Positions 43,201-54,667 of a stretch of 64,000 bases of DNA are shown in pieces (the stretch's first letter is position 1; each line of letters begins with the position of its first letter). The position numbers and the translations under genes were made by a program. Below the pieces are notes generated by a model. It saw only the letters and a list, made by a program, of their open reading frames with translations, did not search any database and was not told the origin of the DNA. Source of the stretch: Verticillium longisporum. Lineage: Eukaryota; Ascomycota; Sordariomycetes; Glomerellales; Plectosphaerellaceae. Location: the NCBI GenBank assembly GCA_019188255.1, contig JAETXT010000004.1:2232001-2296000 (forward strand), given 5' to 3'.

Positions 43201-45949
43201 GGAAACCAAACTGTACCTGGAAGGGATGCACATGAACGTCTCGGGCGCCGCCGTGTCATGTCGCAGACCATTTACGAATTGACCGCATCGAGTCCAGCGC
43301 TATCGCGATCCAGGACTCAAGACAGCCACGAAATCGACACAGGCCGAAAGCTGAGCTTTCGGCCGAGTCTGGATTCGTGAGTTTCTGCACTGAAAACGGC
43401 ACAACCTCCCCTTCATTGTCTTGAAATGGTGTCTCGCTACGCCACAGTCCTGCAACACCATCATCACGCTGGCATTGGTATCTCCGCGCTGAGCACGAGC
43501 GGGCTACCGATGCCACTTCGTTCTTCCCGCAGCCGCCTGATGTGGTTACACACGCCTCGCTGCGCCTCGCTGAGCATCCTCAAAGGTCGCTTAGACCGGG
43601 ACAAAAATGTTTAGCCCTTCGTAAGAACACCAATTCGGGAATGCATCGCGCTGCATGCAGCGATGATATCTAGCATGGCAGAGCTTGGCAATGTTGTTTC
43701 GACGCCCACGCCCGTTTTTGCATGACCAGCTGAGGCCCACACCCAGATCGCTCGCTTGAGACACGTCTGAGAGCCACATGAGAGAGACTCCTACATGCAG
43801 ACGCCAAACGCCCGGCCGATACGCGGATGCAGCGGAGATCAAAGGTTTTCTTGCCGTTCATCTGGACAAAGCATAGTTCACTCTTCTCAGCGTTATTCTC
43901 AGCGTTAAGCTTGTCCGTTCAATTGCCCGAATCATCGGCCTCGGCTTGATCCAGGGCTACTTTCTGGTCAAGAAGAAGAGGGGCTGTCATTTTTAGCAGA
44001 CAGCAGAGCTCGAGTTGTGAAGATAGAGTATAGATACTAAGCGATGTGACAAACGATGCCCTGCTATTTGTTCACTTGGGGACTTGGCAAGGTGGGAGAC
44101 ACCCCCCCGATCGAACAGCCTGATAACACATTTTCACCCGCAGGTATACAACCACCCACCCCGGTCTGTATCCAGGCGAGTGCGAGAGCCGTTCTTCTTA
44201 CATGCCGTCTTCTAGTTGCAATGGTTGTGGCTGGGGCAATGAATCATCGAGTCCCTCACCGGCCTCGTTTTTCGTTTTCTCGAGGGGGCGACCCTCGCAG
44301 ATGTCTCGTCGATCGAGCTTCAGCCATGCGTCTCGCTATCGCGGCACACGCAGCCAAGACAAGGGGCTGGCTCCGTTGCATCGATCACAAGTCCGAAGAG
44401 GCTGGAGCGTTTCAAGCGACTCGGCCGATAGCGAAAACCTATGCTGCGAACGTTGGGGTTTGGCATCGCCCTCTTTCAGCGTCGAAACATCAACGGGGCC
44501 CGGCGATTGCTGCTTTGTTCGTTATTCGAGGCTGGCCATGAATGGCGGTGCTGCTATTACGAGTTGGCTAGTTGGTTTCTGGTACGGTACGCTGAATGAG
44601 GCCATTGATGAAGGCGAGGGCAGGAGTTGGGCCATGTTTACGGATCCGTCTGCCATACAAAGAGGAGGGCATCACGGTCGTTAGGCCCAGCACCGTCTGT
44701 TCTCAAGTGCCGTGTATTGAAGACTGGAAGTGCCGCGCAGACCTGGGGCGGACGTCGTACTTCATGAAGAGGCTTCCGATGTTGATCTCGATCGCGCAAC
44801 CACTGCAGTCTGCGCCTTTGTAACATCGGTGAACAATGGCGAGAATGGTCGCGAGGATCAGGTCGTGTTTCAGACGGATGGAGTCATCCATGAAGCAACC
44901 TCTCAGGATCATCGCGTCGAGGCCATTGTTCGTCACCTCACCCATCCACTTCAACCTAGCCTTTCATTGAGCCGCAGTGTGCGCACGTTAGTCCTTGCCA
45001 GGTTTCATGTCTTGATGAGAAGGTTGGCGAGTAGGATTCTCAGGTCTGATGGATGTGTGGCTGGCTGCAATCCTGTCATCTGTTGTGAGCCCGAGGCGTA
45101 CACGGATGACTGGGCTTACAACCTGCATTGTGACACGGTGTCAATAGGAGTAGGGGCCTCACAACACCACCCGACAAGGTCTATTTACAATCAAGGCGAG
45201 ACATGAATGGCGGATCAAAAACATGCGACAAGGGCGATGGAATAGCCAACTGTTCTCTATTGAAAAGCAACGACTATTCATCTTGGATCACCGCATAGCG
45301 GTGTCTGCGCAGTCCGCGCTTCCCGCTCCCACACCGCCCGCACTCGGCCAACATCGTCCAAAAGGACGGCCCCCCCAGTCCGCACACAAAAATGTCGGCC
45401 AGATAACCAGGAAAGAAAAGAGGTTGAAGTTCTTTTATCTCCAGCTAACGCCGATGTAAATGCCCGTCTTGTGTAAATCCCGATCGAACAATGCGAAGGG
45501 GGTATCATGCCGAATGGAGCTCGCAATCCGGAGCCCGTGTCACGTCTTCTTGTTGTTTTCTGAGGAACCGACACGCGCTGGGACTCGCTCCTGTATGTCT
45601 TTGTTGAAAGACGCCACCGCTCCAAAGGTCTTTCCCATGACCAGCCCTGCAGCAACTTTTATCGCCCACCGCTCAAGAGGAGGAAGTAGAGAAAAGAGAC
45701 CTGAGTTTGAAAAAGAAGAAGGACGCCGAAGCTTGCATTATGGTTGTTTGTATGAGAGTGTATCGTAAGCCTTACCCGTTTAAGGCTAAAATCCGGGATT
45801 CGTTGAGAACCGTACGCCATGTTTGTGTGACTGGCTGCCCACGTCATAGTTGAGAAAAAGCATGAAAACGTCTATTCATAGCAATGCAGAGAGCTTGTTG
45901 AACGCTCTCTGGGGTATCGTTGGGGCAAAAGAATCTCGGTCGAAACCGC
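40271..45949. other. 5.7-kb gene-poor region
   Basis: No gene could be supported on either strand. Open frames up to about 160 codons (for example 42441-42857, 44202-44684 and 44730-45206 on +, 44703-44954 on -) overlap each other and lack domains, splice structure or biased codon use. TACCT/AGGTA palindromic motifs occur at about 41446-41480 and 42313-42322, and a perfect 11-bp hairpin at 43342-43364. The first few hundred bases hold the promoter of the gene at 39350-40270. A lineage-specific gene or long non-coding RNA could be hidden here. Confidence 0.5.
43342..43364. repeat. Perfect short inverted repeat (hairpin)
   Basis: GGCCGAAAGCT and AGCTTTCGGCC are exact reverse complements separated by a single G, so the site is a near-palindrome of 23 bases. 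It lies in gene-poor DNA with no T tract, so it is not an obvious terminator; it may be a dimeric protein-binding site or chance. Confidence 0.85.
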
Positions 45950-47328
45950 TTAGAACTTGAGCTGCTTAGGCTGCTCCCAGGTGAAGGTCTGGTTGGTGCC
46001 GAAGTGACCGTTCTTGGCGGTCTGGTTGTAGATGGGGCGGTCAAGGTTGAGCTCACGGACAATGACACCAGGGCGCAGGTCGAAGTTCTGGTTGATGATC
46101 TCGACGAGCTCGTCGGAGGTCCTGTCGGAAGTGCCGTAGGTGTCGACGTAGATGGAGAGGGGCTCGGCGACACCAATGGCGTAGGAGAGCTGGACAAGAA
46201 CACGACGGGCGAGTCCGGCGTTGACGAGAGACTTGGCGATCCAGCGGCCAACGTAGGCAGCGGAACGGTCGACCTTGGAGTAGTCCTTTCCGGAGAAAGC
46301 ACCACCACCGTGGGCACCCCAGCCACCGTAGGTGTCGACAATGATCTTGCGACCGGTCAGACCGGCGTCACCCTGAGGGCCACCGATGATGAAGAGGCCA
46401 GAGGGTTGGATCTGAGGTTGCTGTTAGTTTCTGTTCCTGGATGGCTCGGACTAGGTCAACGGTACTCACGTGGTAGATGGTCTCGTCGTTGAGGTACTTG
46501 GCGGGGATGACCTTCTTGATGATCTTCTCGAGGATCTCCTTGCGGAGCTGCTCAGTGGTGATGTCCTCGCTGTGCTGGGCAGAGACGACGACGGTGTGGA
46601 CGCGCTGGGGGATGACGGCACCCTTGTCGTGCTTGTACTCGATGGTGACCTGGGTCTTGGTGTCGGGGCGGAGCCAAGGCAGAGAGCCGTCGCGGCGGGC
46701 AGCGGACATGGCAGCATTCAGCTGGTGGGCAAAGAGGAGGGTCAGGGGAAGAGCTCGGGGTCTCGTCGGTGGCGTAGCCGAACATGATACCCTGATCACC
46801 GGCACCGAGCTGCTCGAGAGCCTTCTCGTAGTGGAGACCCTGGGCGATATCAGGAGACTGCTCCTCAATGGCGACGAGCAGGTTGCAGGTCTTGTAGTCG
46901 AAACCCTTGGAGGAGTCATCGTAGCCGATGTCCTTGATGGCGTTGCGGACGACCTTCTGGTAGTCGAGCTTGGCCTTGGTGGTGATCTCGCCAAAGACCA
47001 TGATCATACCGGTCTTGGTGGCCGTCTCGCAAGCGACCTTGGAGAGGGGTCCTCAGCCAGGCAGGCATCGAGAATGGCGTCGGAAACCTGATCGGCGATC
47101 TTGTCGGGGTGGCCCTCGCCAACAGACTCGGACTGCGGAATCGGTCAGTACGATTGTCCTCTTACGGCATGTCACGGCGTGAACAAGCCAAGCGGGGCGC
47201 GCAGCGAGGAAAAAAAAATCGCGACTCAACTCCGAAGAGCGACAAGGGGGAGGGATTGGAATACTCACGGTGAACAGGAAAGTTCCCTCGTTGTGCTTGA
47301 AGCCGTTGACACCGTTGCCAGTCGTCAT
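45950..47328 (-). CDS. S-adenosylmethionine synthetase (frameshifted in sequence)
   Basis: Makes SAM from methionine and ATP; essential and normally single-copy in filamentous fungi. Exons on the minus strand: 47269-47328, 46470-47132, 45950-46411; with three missing bases restored the protein is 395 residues, the family length. Visible motifs: GEGHPDK (active-site histidine region), the ATP motif [35 protein letters not shown] and [19 protein letters not shown], ending [10 protein letters not shown]. The middle exon has three one-base losses, all in runs of four G (plus strand) where five are needed: 46745-46748, 46757-46760 and 47046-47049. Such damage in an essential enzyme with otherwise perfect conservation is almost certainly sequence error. 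Introns are GTGAGT...CAG. The gene is divergent from GPN3. Gene names differ between fungi (SAM1/SAM2, eth-1, sasA), so none is assigned. Confidence 0.95.
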
Positions 47329-48519
47329 TGTGAAGGGTGTATGTGTGTGTGTGAGAGAGAGAACCCTGACGAGGTAGGAAAGACCCGGTGAGAGGTGAGG
47401 GAAAAGAGAGGAATTGAGGTGGCTGTGAGGGGCAGGCAGGTTAGACACAGTTCTCTGACGGAGGAGGGAAGAGGGCGGGCGATAAGGGAACAGGCAGCAC
47501 GAGCAAGATGAGGCCGGGCGGGGCAGCGCAGGCGCAGGGCAGGCAAGGGGGAAACACGTACGAAAAGGTTGATGATGATGAGGGGGACGGTAGGACAGAA
47601 GTTGCGGTGGAGAGAAGGGGGGACCCTGAGTTTTAAAGACGGTCCAGAGCGGTTGGGGAGGTGACGGTCAAGACAGCCAGGGGGAGGGCAGAGGCAGGAC
47701 GCAGAGGCAGGCGCCAGGGGAGAATTTCTTCAGATCGGGTCGAGTCGAGCTCGGGCAAAGCTGGCACGTTTTTTGGCGCAATTCAAGGAGGGGTACCTGT
47801 ATGGGGGCCGCCGGGCATCGGACCGTAGTAAAAGGTACCTTCTCATTCACCACATGTGACACTTGGGGGAAGTAGTCACTAACAGTGCCCCTCCAATGAC
47901 ATGTCCCCACCCCAATCCTCACCAACGGCCGCCCCAAATTGCGCCATTGCTACCCGTGCTTGTCCTCTGCTTGTACCGCCTCTGGCGGGCTGCTAGCCCC
48001 CTTCGACCTGACTCACCGCCTTCCGTGAATGGCACCCTCAGTTGTCGCAAGTGCGAAGAGTGCGGGGCATCTTAATCGCGGCAAATCAGTTTTTTTTTTT
48101 TTTCTTTTAGACGTGATCGCATACTGATGCCGCCCGTCAGCGTTGTAATTCAGCATCCCCCGTCGTAAGCCGATTGTCCCCAGGCTTCTGGTGCCCCGAG
48201 TCGGTTCCGATTGATCGCAACATAACGCCTTGGTTCTTGACCGCGCTGCTGTCGAAACCTGTCTTGACTCACCTACCTGGCAGAACGCTCTGACCCCTGT
48301 CCACTCAACAACTGCTCTGACGTTCCTGGTCCTGTACCTAGGTACCTATGGCGGGGTAACTTGTGACTGCAAAGCTAAACCACCTTTTGGCTCATCATCC
48401 CACCGTATTTCCTTTTCCTGACGTAGCGAAACTTTGCACAGTCTCAACACCACAACCCACCAGGTCTTGGCTCTATCCCTTCTCAATCACGTCCACGCTG
48501 TCTCTCGTCCCCCGCCATC
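47329..48519. promoter_or_regulatory. Divergent promoter, SAM synthetase / GPN3
   Basis: 1191 bases between two outward-facing start codons. It contains a GT/GA microsatellite just upstream of the SAM synthetase ATG (about 47337-47362), a long T tract at about 48091-48109 and a CTAGGTACCTA palindromic motif at about 48337-48347. No gene is seen inside. Confidence 0.7.
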
Positions 48520-49478
48520 ATGAGCAAGTTTGGTGTCATGGTCATGGGGCCGGCCGGCGCCGGCAAGGTGCGTGTTTCAATCGCCTCCTCGTCACCCTTG
48601 ACTTGGACTGCCTTGCTGACCCTGTCCAGTCCACATTCTGCGCATCCCTGATCACGAATCTGAACCTGAACCGTCGCTCCGCCTTTTATGTTAACCTGGA
48701 TCCCGCCGCCGAATCTTTCGAGCACGAGCCCGATCTCGACATCAAGGATCTCATCTCCCTGAAGGACGCCATGGAAGAGGTCGGCCTCGGCCCCAACGGC
48801 GGCCTCATCTACTGCTTCGAGTTCCTCATGGAGAACCTCGACTGGTTGACAGAGGCCCTCGACTCTCTGACCGAGGAGTACCTCATCATCATCGACATGC
48901 CTGGTCAGATCGAGCTCTACACTCACATCCCGATACTTCCGGCCCTGGCCCGCTTCCTCGGTCAGACTGGGTCACTCGATATTCGCCTGTGCGCCGCCTA
49001 CCTGCTCGAAGCCACCTTCGTCGTCGACCGCGCCAAGTTCTTTGCCGGAACCCTCAGCGCCATGTCCGCCATGATCATGCTCGAGATCCCGCACATCAAC
49101 ATCCTGTCCAAGATGGACCTCGTCAAGGACCAGGTCCGCAAGAAGGACCTCAAGCGGTTCCTGACGCCCGACACGACGCTGCTCGAGGATGACCCACAAG
49201 GCATCGGTCGCGAGGCGCGGCCCGTGGATGACGACGAGACGGGCGACCCGCAGGACCGCGACCTGATCATGCGGGGCACCAGCTTCAACAGGCTCAACAG
49301 GGCTGTCGCGGGGCTGATTGAGAACTTCAGCATGGTCAACTATCTGAAGTTGGACTCGTCCGACGAAGACAGCGTGACGTCGATCCTCAGCTACATTGAC
49401 GACATTATTCAATACCACGAGGCGCAGGAGCCCAAGGAGATGAAGGACGAGGAATTCGAGGAGCCGCAGGACGATTAG
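48520..49478 (+). CDS. GPN3: GPN-loop GTPase 3
   Basis: Exons 48520-48567 and 48630-49478 give 298 residues; the 62-nt intron (GTGCGT...CCAG) interrupts the P-loop right after GAGK, a typical place. Motifs: G1 GPAGAGKST (residues 10-18), the GPN insertion LGPNGG (residues 69-74), G3 DMPGQIE (105-111), G4-type SKMD. These and the [20 protein letters not shown] segment mark GPN3 rather than GPN1 or GPN2. GPN GTPases act as dimers (GPN1-GPN3) in cytoplasmic assembly and nuclear import of RNA polymerase II. The acidic C-terminal tail ([11 protein letters not shown]) is usual. The frame is intact. Confidence 0.95.
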
Positions 49479-49925
49479 ACCGGGAACAACTGTTGTATGG
49501 CAGGTCCTAGGCTTCAGGACACAAAAGTGAGACGGAAAGGCACGGTCTTGATTTTAGGGAAGTATCTGCATAGCGATGGCGTCGGGGTACCATGTGTCGT
49601 TCGATATGCGCAAAATGGACGGTGGAATGCCACCAATTTGATTCATCATCCTCGCTGTCTTTACATGATCTCGTTGCTACCAATGGTGCGCCGTCCTGGC
49701 TATTGGGGACCAGCTCTGCTTTCGAAATGCACTCCCGCCGGTCTCGTGTCGTGCGTCAAACCCGATATCCTATGCCCGTACCGTATACAACCAGATACCA
49801 TCCTGGCATCCCCCCCCGCCAAAAAAAAAAAAAAAAAGAGCTGTACCGAGCCGTGCCGTCAATCATCCATGTTCGCCCGTATCCAGCATCGTCCTTTCTC
49901 TTCCTCGTGTTCCAACCCGCCCCTC
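49479..49925. other. Convergent intergenic: 3' ends of GPN3 and the APQ12-like gene
   Basis: About 450 bases between converging genes. No gene. A run of C followed by a run of about 16 A lies at about 49810-49837. Confidence 0.65.
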
Positions 49926-50435
49926 TCAGCGTCTCCCCTGCACCCGCGCCTCCTCCTCATACCTCCGCAGCTCCCCGACCCAAACATCCTTCGCCACAGC
50001 CAAGAAGCCCATGATCTTGCCCCCGACGACAACAGCATCCTTGACCGTCTCGAACACGCCGTTCCGCACGACGGCCGAGCCCACGGCGACGACGGCCGCC
50101 CAGAACACCAGCCGGAACACCATGCGCGTCGCGAACAGCATGAGGCGCCGGATCCAGCCGAGGACGATCCACGCGGCGGCGAGCAGCGCGACAAACGCGG
50201 CGAGGGAGGCGAGGCCCGGCGACGCCGTCAGGAGGGCGAGCGCCTGGTCGATCAAGGGCGCCAGGAAGACGTAGGCGATGTTGAGGGCCTGCTGGAGCTT
50301 GATGGCGGTGTGGCGCTTGAAGATCTGGACGGGCGAGTGCGGGTGGAAGGCGGTCGTGTGGAGAAAGTCGAGCGTCTCGGGGGAGAGGAGGCCTTCGAGG
50401 AGGGTTAGTGGGGAGTCGTTTTCTGGAGGCGCCAT
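49926..50435 (-). CDS. APQ12-like nuclear-envelope membrane protein
   Basis: Single exon, 169 residues from ATG 50435; an upstream in-frame ATG at 50591 would add a low-complexity extension that is more likely 5' UTR. The N-terminal 70 residues are soluble (SPLTLLEGLLSPETLDFLHT). Two hydrophobic segments follow, LASLAAFVALLAAAWIVLGW and LVFWAAVVAVGSAVV, separated by a short basic stretch (IRRLMLFATRMVFR). This matches the fungal Apq12 family ('nuclear pore assembly and biogenesis'), which acts in the nuclear envelope/ER in lipid homeostasis and pore assembly. A charged tail ends in RRYEEEARVQGRR. The family call rests on layout and the RRLxxFxxRxxFRLxFW pattern. Confidence 0.75.
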   Translation of the reverse strand: MAPPENDSPLTLLEGLLSPETLDFLHTTAFHPHSPVQIFKRHTAIKLQQALNIAYVFLAPLIDQALALLTASPGLASLAAFVALLAAAWIVLGWIRRLMLFATRMVFRLVFWAAVVAVGSAVVRNGVFETVKDAVVVGGKIMGFLAVAKDVWVGELRRYEEEARVQGRR

Positions 50436-52000
50436 CTTGGCGGGTTTGTGGTGATGGCTCTTTTTGGGGGTGGGGGATTGCTCGGAGGGTGTGCGGGTGT
50501 GGGAGTGTCGCTGGCTAGTCGACAAGAGAAGATGTTTCGTTTCGTGGGCAAAAAGTCGTGTTCTTCTGGATCGAGCCGCGAGTTGTTGCAAAGGGGTATC
50601 TTGTAGAGTATTGTGCAGGAGCGGTGTTGATGGAGGGACAGGTGGCCTCGGGAAGAAGCTCTCATGACTTTTGTGGCGATAAGCTGTCCGATAAGAAATG
50701 ACAGCTCATCAAGTGCCCCGCTGGCAGCGACAGCAACAACAAAAGGTTCATGTGCAAGACACAGGGCACAAAGACGAAGCCGGAACAATCAGTGAAAATA
50801 GTAAAATAGGTACTCACCAGAGCTGGCCAGCTCATCGTGGAGTCGGTAATCAGTCAGATCCATTTTCGAAGTGCAGACGTAGTCTCCAGAAGACGATGCC
50901 GTGTATCGTCCCAGATGGCCAAACAGTACAAGACGCAGCACCCAGCAAGAAACAAAGCTCAAAGTAAAAGGTTCAGAAACACGCCAACGGCTTCACAAGC
51001 AAGGAAGCATGGAATCGCAAGTCAACACCACATGCCATTTCAAGACCACGGCCCTGCTCGCCCTTTCAATAATCTACAACCACCGCGCAGTGAAACCCCT
51101 CTCCACCCGGCACGGGGTCCGCCCGCCGGAGCGCAGGCCCGCAACGCCACTGTGCGCGTCCGGTACCGCAATCCGCACAGTGTCACAGCCGTCAGTAGGT
51201 GCTCTCCCGCGGTTCTGCCAGGCGCAAGCGGGGACTGATCGGCGGACAAGGCAGTTCTGAGGTTACCGGTCGATGTTGGTGATACTGGGCACTGTGGGCT
51301 CGGGCCGAGGCCGTACGTTCTCTTCGATGGGTATCGCATTGATCCCTAGGCCTCTGGAGTACCTTAAGTGGTGATGTTCCGAATTCCGTGGCAGTTAACA
51401 CCGTCTTCCAATCCGGTCCTTCATACGACACAGCGTGGAGCTTCCCCCGGGAGGAACTCTCCAGTCCAACCTTCTCTGGCACTTGATTTCGACCATGTCT
51501 CGCATCCAAGATTGATAGTGAATGATGATCGTTGCAACCATGTGTCTATCATATGTAAAGTCTACACGTTGCCCGCCGCGTGGCGCCAACCCATCACCAC
51601 CTCGAACCGTAATCCGTCAAGGACAAGTTAACAGGCATTGAATGCCACCAGCGATGGCAAGCGAGCTTGCTCACGCGCAAGGTTGAAGAAAAAATGAGGA
51701 AAAAAAAAAGTAAAAAATGAAAGCATTTGTCCGACTCATCGGGACAAGAGTTTGGGTATTGAAAGTCGTCGAGCGGCTGGCCGGCCTCCTGTCGGCCCTT
51801 GCTCCGTCTTCGTGCCTTTCCTTCTGTCGCGGCAGGTTCATTTGACATTATCAGTGATTCCATCAGAGGACGCCTTGTGACAAAGAAAATCAGGGGCAGA
51901 ACTGCCTCCCGTATCGTAACACCAGCACCAAGCTGGCGCCTCAAATGGTGGTCTTACATGCTACCAAGAAGGAATTGGGTAGCTAGCACCTGGGTGCTCT
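50436..52000. other. Intergenic region, nothing recognised
   Basis: 1.6 kb between two minus-strand genes. It must contain the APQ12-like promoter and the 3' UTR of the gene ending at 52001. Open frames are short and featureless; an A-rich run occurs at about 51690-51715. Confidence 0.6.
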
Positions 52001-54667
52001 TTATATCGACTCCAAGCCCTCGAGGAGCTTTCTCGCCGCATCAATGCGTCGCCTGTACATGCGGCTCTCCGTCGACGCCCTGCCCGACTCGCTGAGCCCA
52101 AGGACACATTTGCCAAGGCTGGCCACAAGTCGCTCAACAAGAATCTGATCTTCCTTGGCCAGCTGTTGTATAGCAGCATTGTCCCCTGCCTCGCCATCCT
52201 TTCCGCAGATGCTTGCCGTGTCGTTCATCAAGCTCTCAGACACACTCTTCAGCGCCGGGTCGGGCGATCCTTGCGGAGACACCTGGGGCGTGGGCACGCC
52301 GTTACAGGTCCGTCTGTTGACCAAGGGAAAGCTGCGCTGTGTTGCAGGTGAGTCGAGAGAGGAGATTGAAGGTCGGCTTCTCGAGGCTGCAGGTCGGTTC
52401 AGGGGTCGCGAATAGATAACTGAGCTGGCGCGCTGGCGCATCGGCCCCGATGATGTTTGCACACTGAAAGAGCTGTCTTCGCTGATGCCCGGTCCAAACG
52501 ATGCCCGTGTAGCTGTCAAGGGGCTCTCGATTCGTACATCGGTCGTCCTAGCCACAGCGAATTGGGGCTCGTCTTCTCCGTCGCTATTCTTCCTGCTGGA
52601 TTGGCCTTCGGTGGCGGTTGCAAACGAGTCCATCGTAGACATGGTGTCGCCGCTGCCTCTGCGGCGCAGTGTTGCTTCAACTTGATCCGCGTTTGAGGTG
52701 CTCGGGCCGCGCGTCGTCTCAACCGAATCCTCGGAGCTGAAGCTACTGCTGCTACCTCTCCGCTTCATGCGCTTCTGACTGAACGATCCCATGGCGCTGT
52801 GTAGGAAGAAATGCTCGTAATCGAAAGCATCCTCTCGGTCTTCGTGAGACACGGCTGTCTGCGGCGCATCGTGGTATAGAGATTCTCCACTTTCGCTGTC
52901 CCAGTCGCCAAAGGTTCCCTCTTCAGCGTCTTCGAACCCGTCCTCTGTCTGCATGTCATCAACATCGTCTTCGTACTCCTCCTGCCCGTCCGAGTCGGTT
53001 TGGAGTCGATCCTCTGCGCGAAGGGCTTCTTGTGCCGCCACGTAATCACTAATCACCGATTCAACGTCGTCTTGCTCATCCAGAGCCGGAGTCGGAGCAA
53101 TGGCGTACTCCAGGGCTGCCTGTGTCTCCGCTTGCACCATGCGTTCCCCGTCAACGCTTTCCATCTCGCCGTTCCAAGGGTTCCTTCCCAGAGGTGTGAG
53201 TGAGGCGTCAGACCTCTTTGGCTTGATGGTACCAGCGTACCACTGGTCGGTCCCTGCATGCGTGAAAGGACTAGGTGTCCGCAGGCTTTGCAGACTCCGC
53301 CGCTTCAGACTGTCCGCTCGTGCCTGTTCTCGTAGCGAAGAGATTTTCCCCTTCAGATCGGACACCTGATCCTTGATATCCCGCATCTGCATGACTGAAG
53401 CCGATCGGGTCAAGCCCTTGTCTGGTTGAAGCTGCGTATGAGGACCGAATGTTGGGCTCAAAAAGGCGTCGAGCACGGCGCTGTCACGTTTCGATTGCAT
53501 CTGTGGGTCGTTCTCCTCCCCAAAGGCTCGAGCCCTGTGCTCAACATTGGTTGCTGTGAAATCTTCGACCGGACATAGGGGCGACCGAGATCACCCATGC
53601 TCTGAGACCCAGGAAGAGGCTGCCGATATCCTCCTGCAGCACCAAGAGCACTAGCCGACCGTTTGGTGTAGTCTCCAGCGTTGTCGCTGTTAGTTTCTGC
53701 TTCGCTCCTCATGCGGAAGTGCCCTGGTGCGGACCTGGGAGAAGTGGCTGCAGAAGCAGACCTCGCGATTGGGGGGGATGGGGTTCCTGATCCGACAGAA
53801 GAGTGTGGAGGCGTAGAGACCGTATCCAGTGACGTGCGTGCTCTCGACAAGTTGCCTTCCATAGTCTGTCACAGTGTCAGCCTCGATTAGTGGAAACAAC
53901 AGATGCAAATCAGGAACATACCGTGAGCCTCTTTTTAGCATTGGCTAGGATCTCTTCCGCTTTCTGGCTGATGGAAACTGTAGAGTGTCTGTTCTCATTG
54001 TTCATTCCCAAGCCCTGGCCCGGAGGCAAGGGCATGAATTTGGCCTGCCGGGCAGTGGTGTCGTCAATGTGCGACTCGGCAACGCTCTCTTCATCATCAC
54101 CCTGGAAGTTGCTGTCGTCAACGCTGACATCGTCGTCAAAATCGGCGAAATGGCCATTGTTGCCCTGTGTGGTGACGGTACTTGTCGAATCGATGGATGC
54201 GCGTCTCAATTGCTGAACCTTGGCACGCCTCTTCATTGCATCAAGAGCCACGGAGGGTGAGGGCTGCAGCATGGTGTCTTTTGTTGAATCGGGCTGTGTG
54301 ACATGGCGACGTGGAGCAACAGGCCAGGAAGGCTTGCCGACGGTGCTTTCGACTTCAGTCACCTCGCCAATATCGGACAGCATCGTGCCGTTACCGTAGA
54401 TGATGGGCGTCGTGGGCGTAATGGGCCCCGAACCAAAGTGGTTCAGGGAGGAAGATTGATAGTTGGCATCGCTGGCATGGGCATTCTTCCACATCATGAG
54501 GGGCGATTCGGATCGGTCAGGGAGCCGCCGCCGTAGTCTGGTAGAATCATGTCGGGATTCGCCAGAGTGGGCGAGCCAGGCGCAGGCGGGTACGACATGC
54601 CCATGGACATTGTCGAGCTCGTGTTGGAGCCTTGCCTGGCATGGGCGTGAAGTGTCTGCGTGGCCAT
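52001..54667 (-). CDS. Large serine-rich conserved fungal protein, function unknown
   Basis: Two exons, 53922-54667 and 52001-53865, give about 870 residues after two restored bases. The start is ATG 54667 (MATQTLHAHARQGSN). Most of the chain is disordered and Ser/Thr/Pro-rich with many likely phosphorylation sites. A heptad-rich region, SASVMQMRDIKDQVSDLKGK then ISSLREQARADSLKRRSLQS, is a probable coiled coil and the best conserved-looking part. An acidic block (EEYEDDVDDMQTEDGFEDAEEG) follows, and the C-terminus VERLVASLGKCVLGLSESGR...RRRIDAARKLLEGLE looks like a short helical domain. Two one-base losses (G run 54500-54503; GG at 53525-53526, plus strand) break the frame, each in a homopolymer. 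The intron is GTATGT...ACAG. I recall similar ascomycete proteins only as hypothetical; it may be a cytoskeletal or polarity scaffold, but this is a guess. Confidence 0.7.

Noticed and set aside
44730..45206. 158-codon plus-strand frame with an overlapping 83-codon minus-strand frame
   Set aside because: Both are featureless, overlap each other and have no support from splice sites or neighbours.
45920..46492. 190-codon plus-strand frame
   Set aside because: Antisense to the last exon of SAM synthetase.
50433..50591. Extended start for the APQ12-like gene at 50591
   Set aside because: The extra residues (TPKKSHHHKPAK) are low-complexity leader-like sequence; ATG 50435 gives the family-like start.
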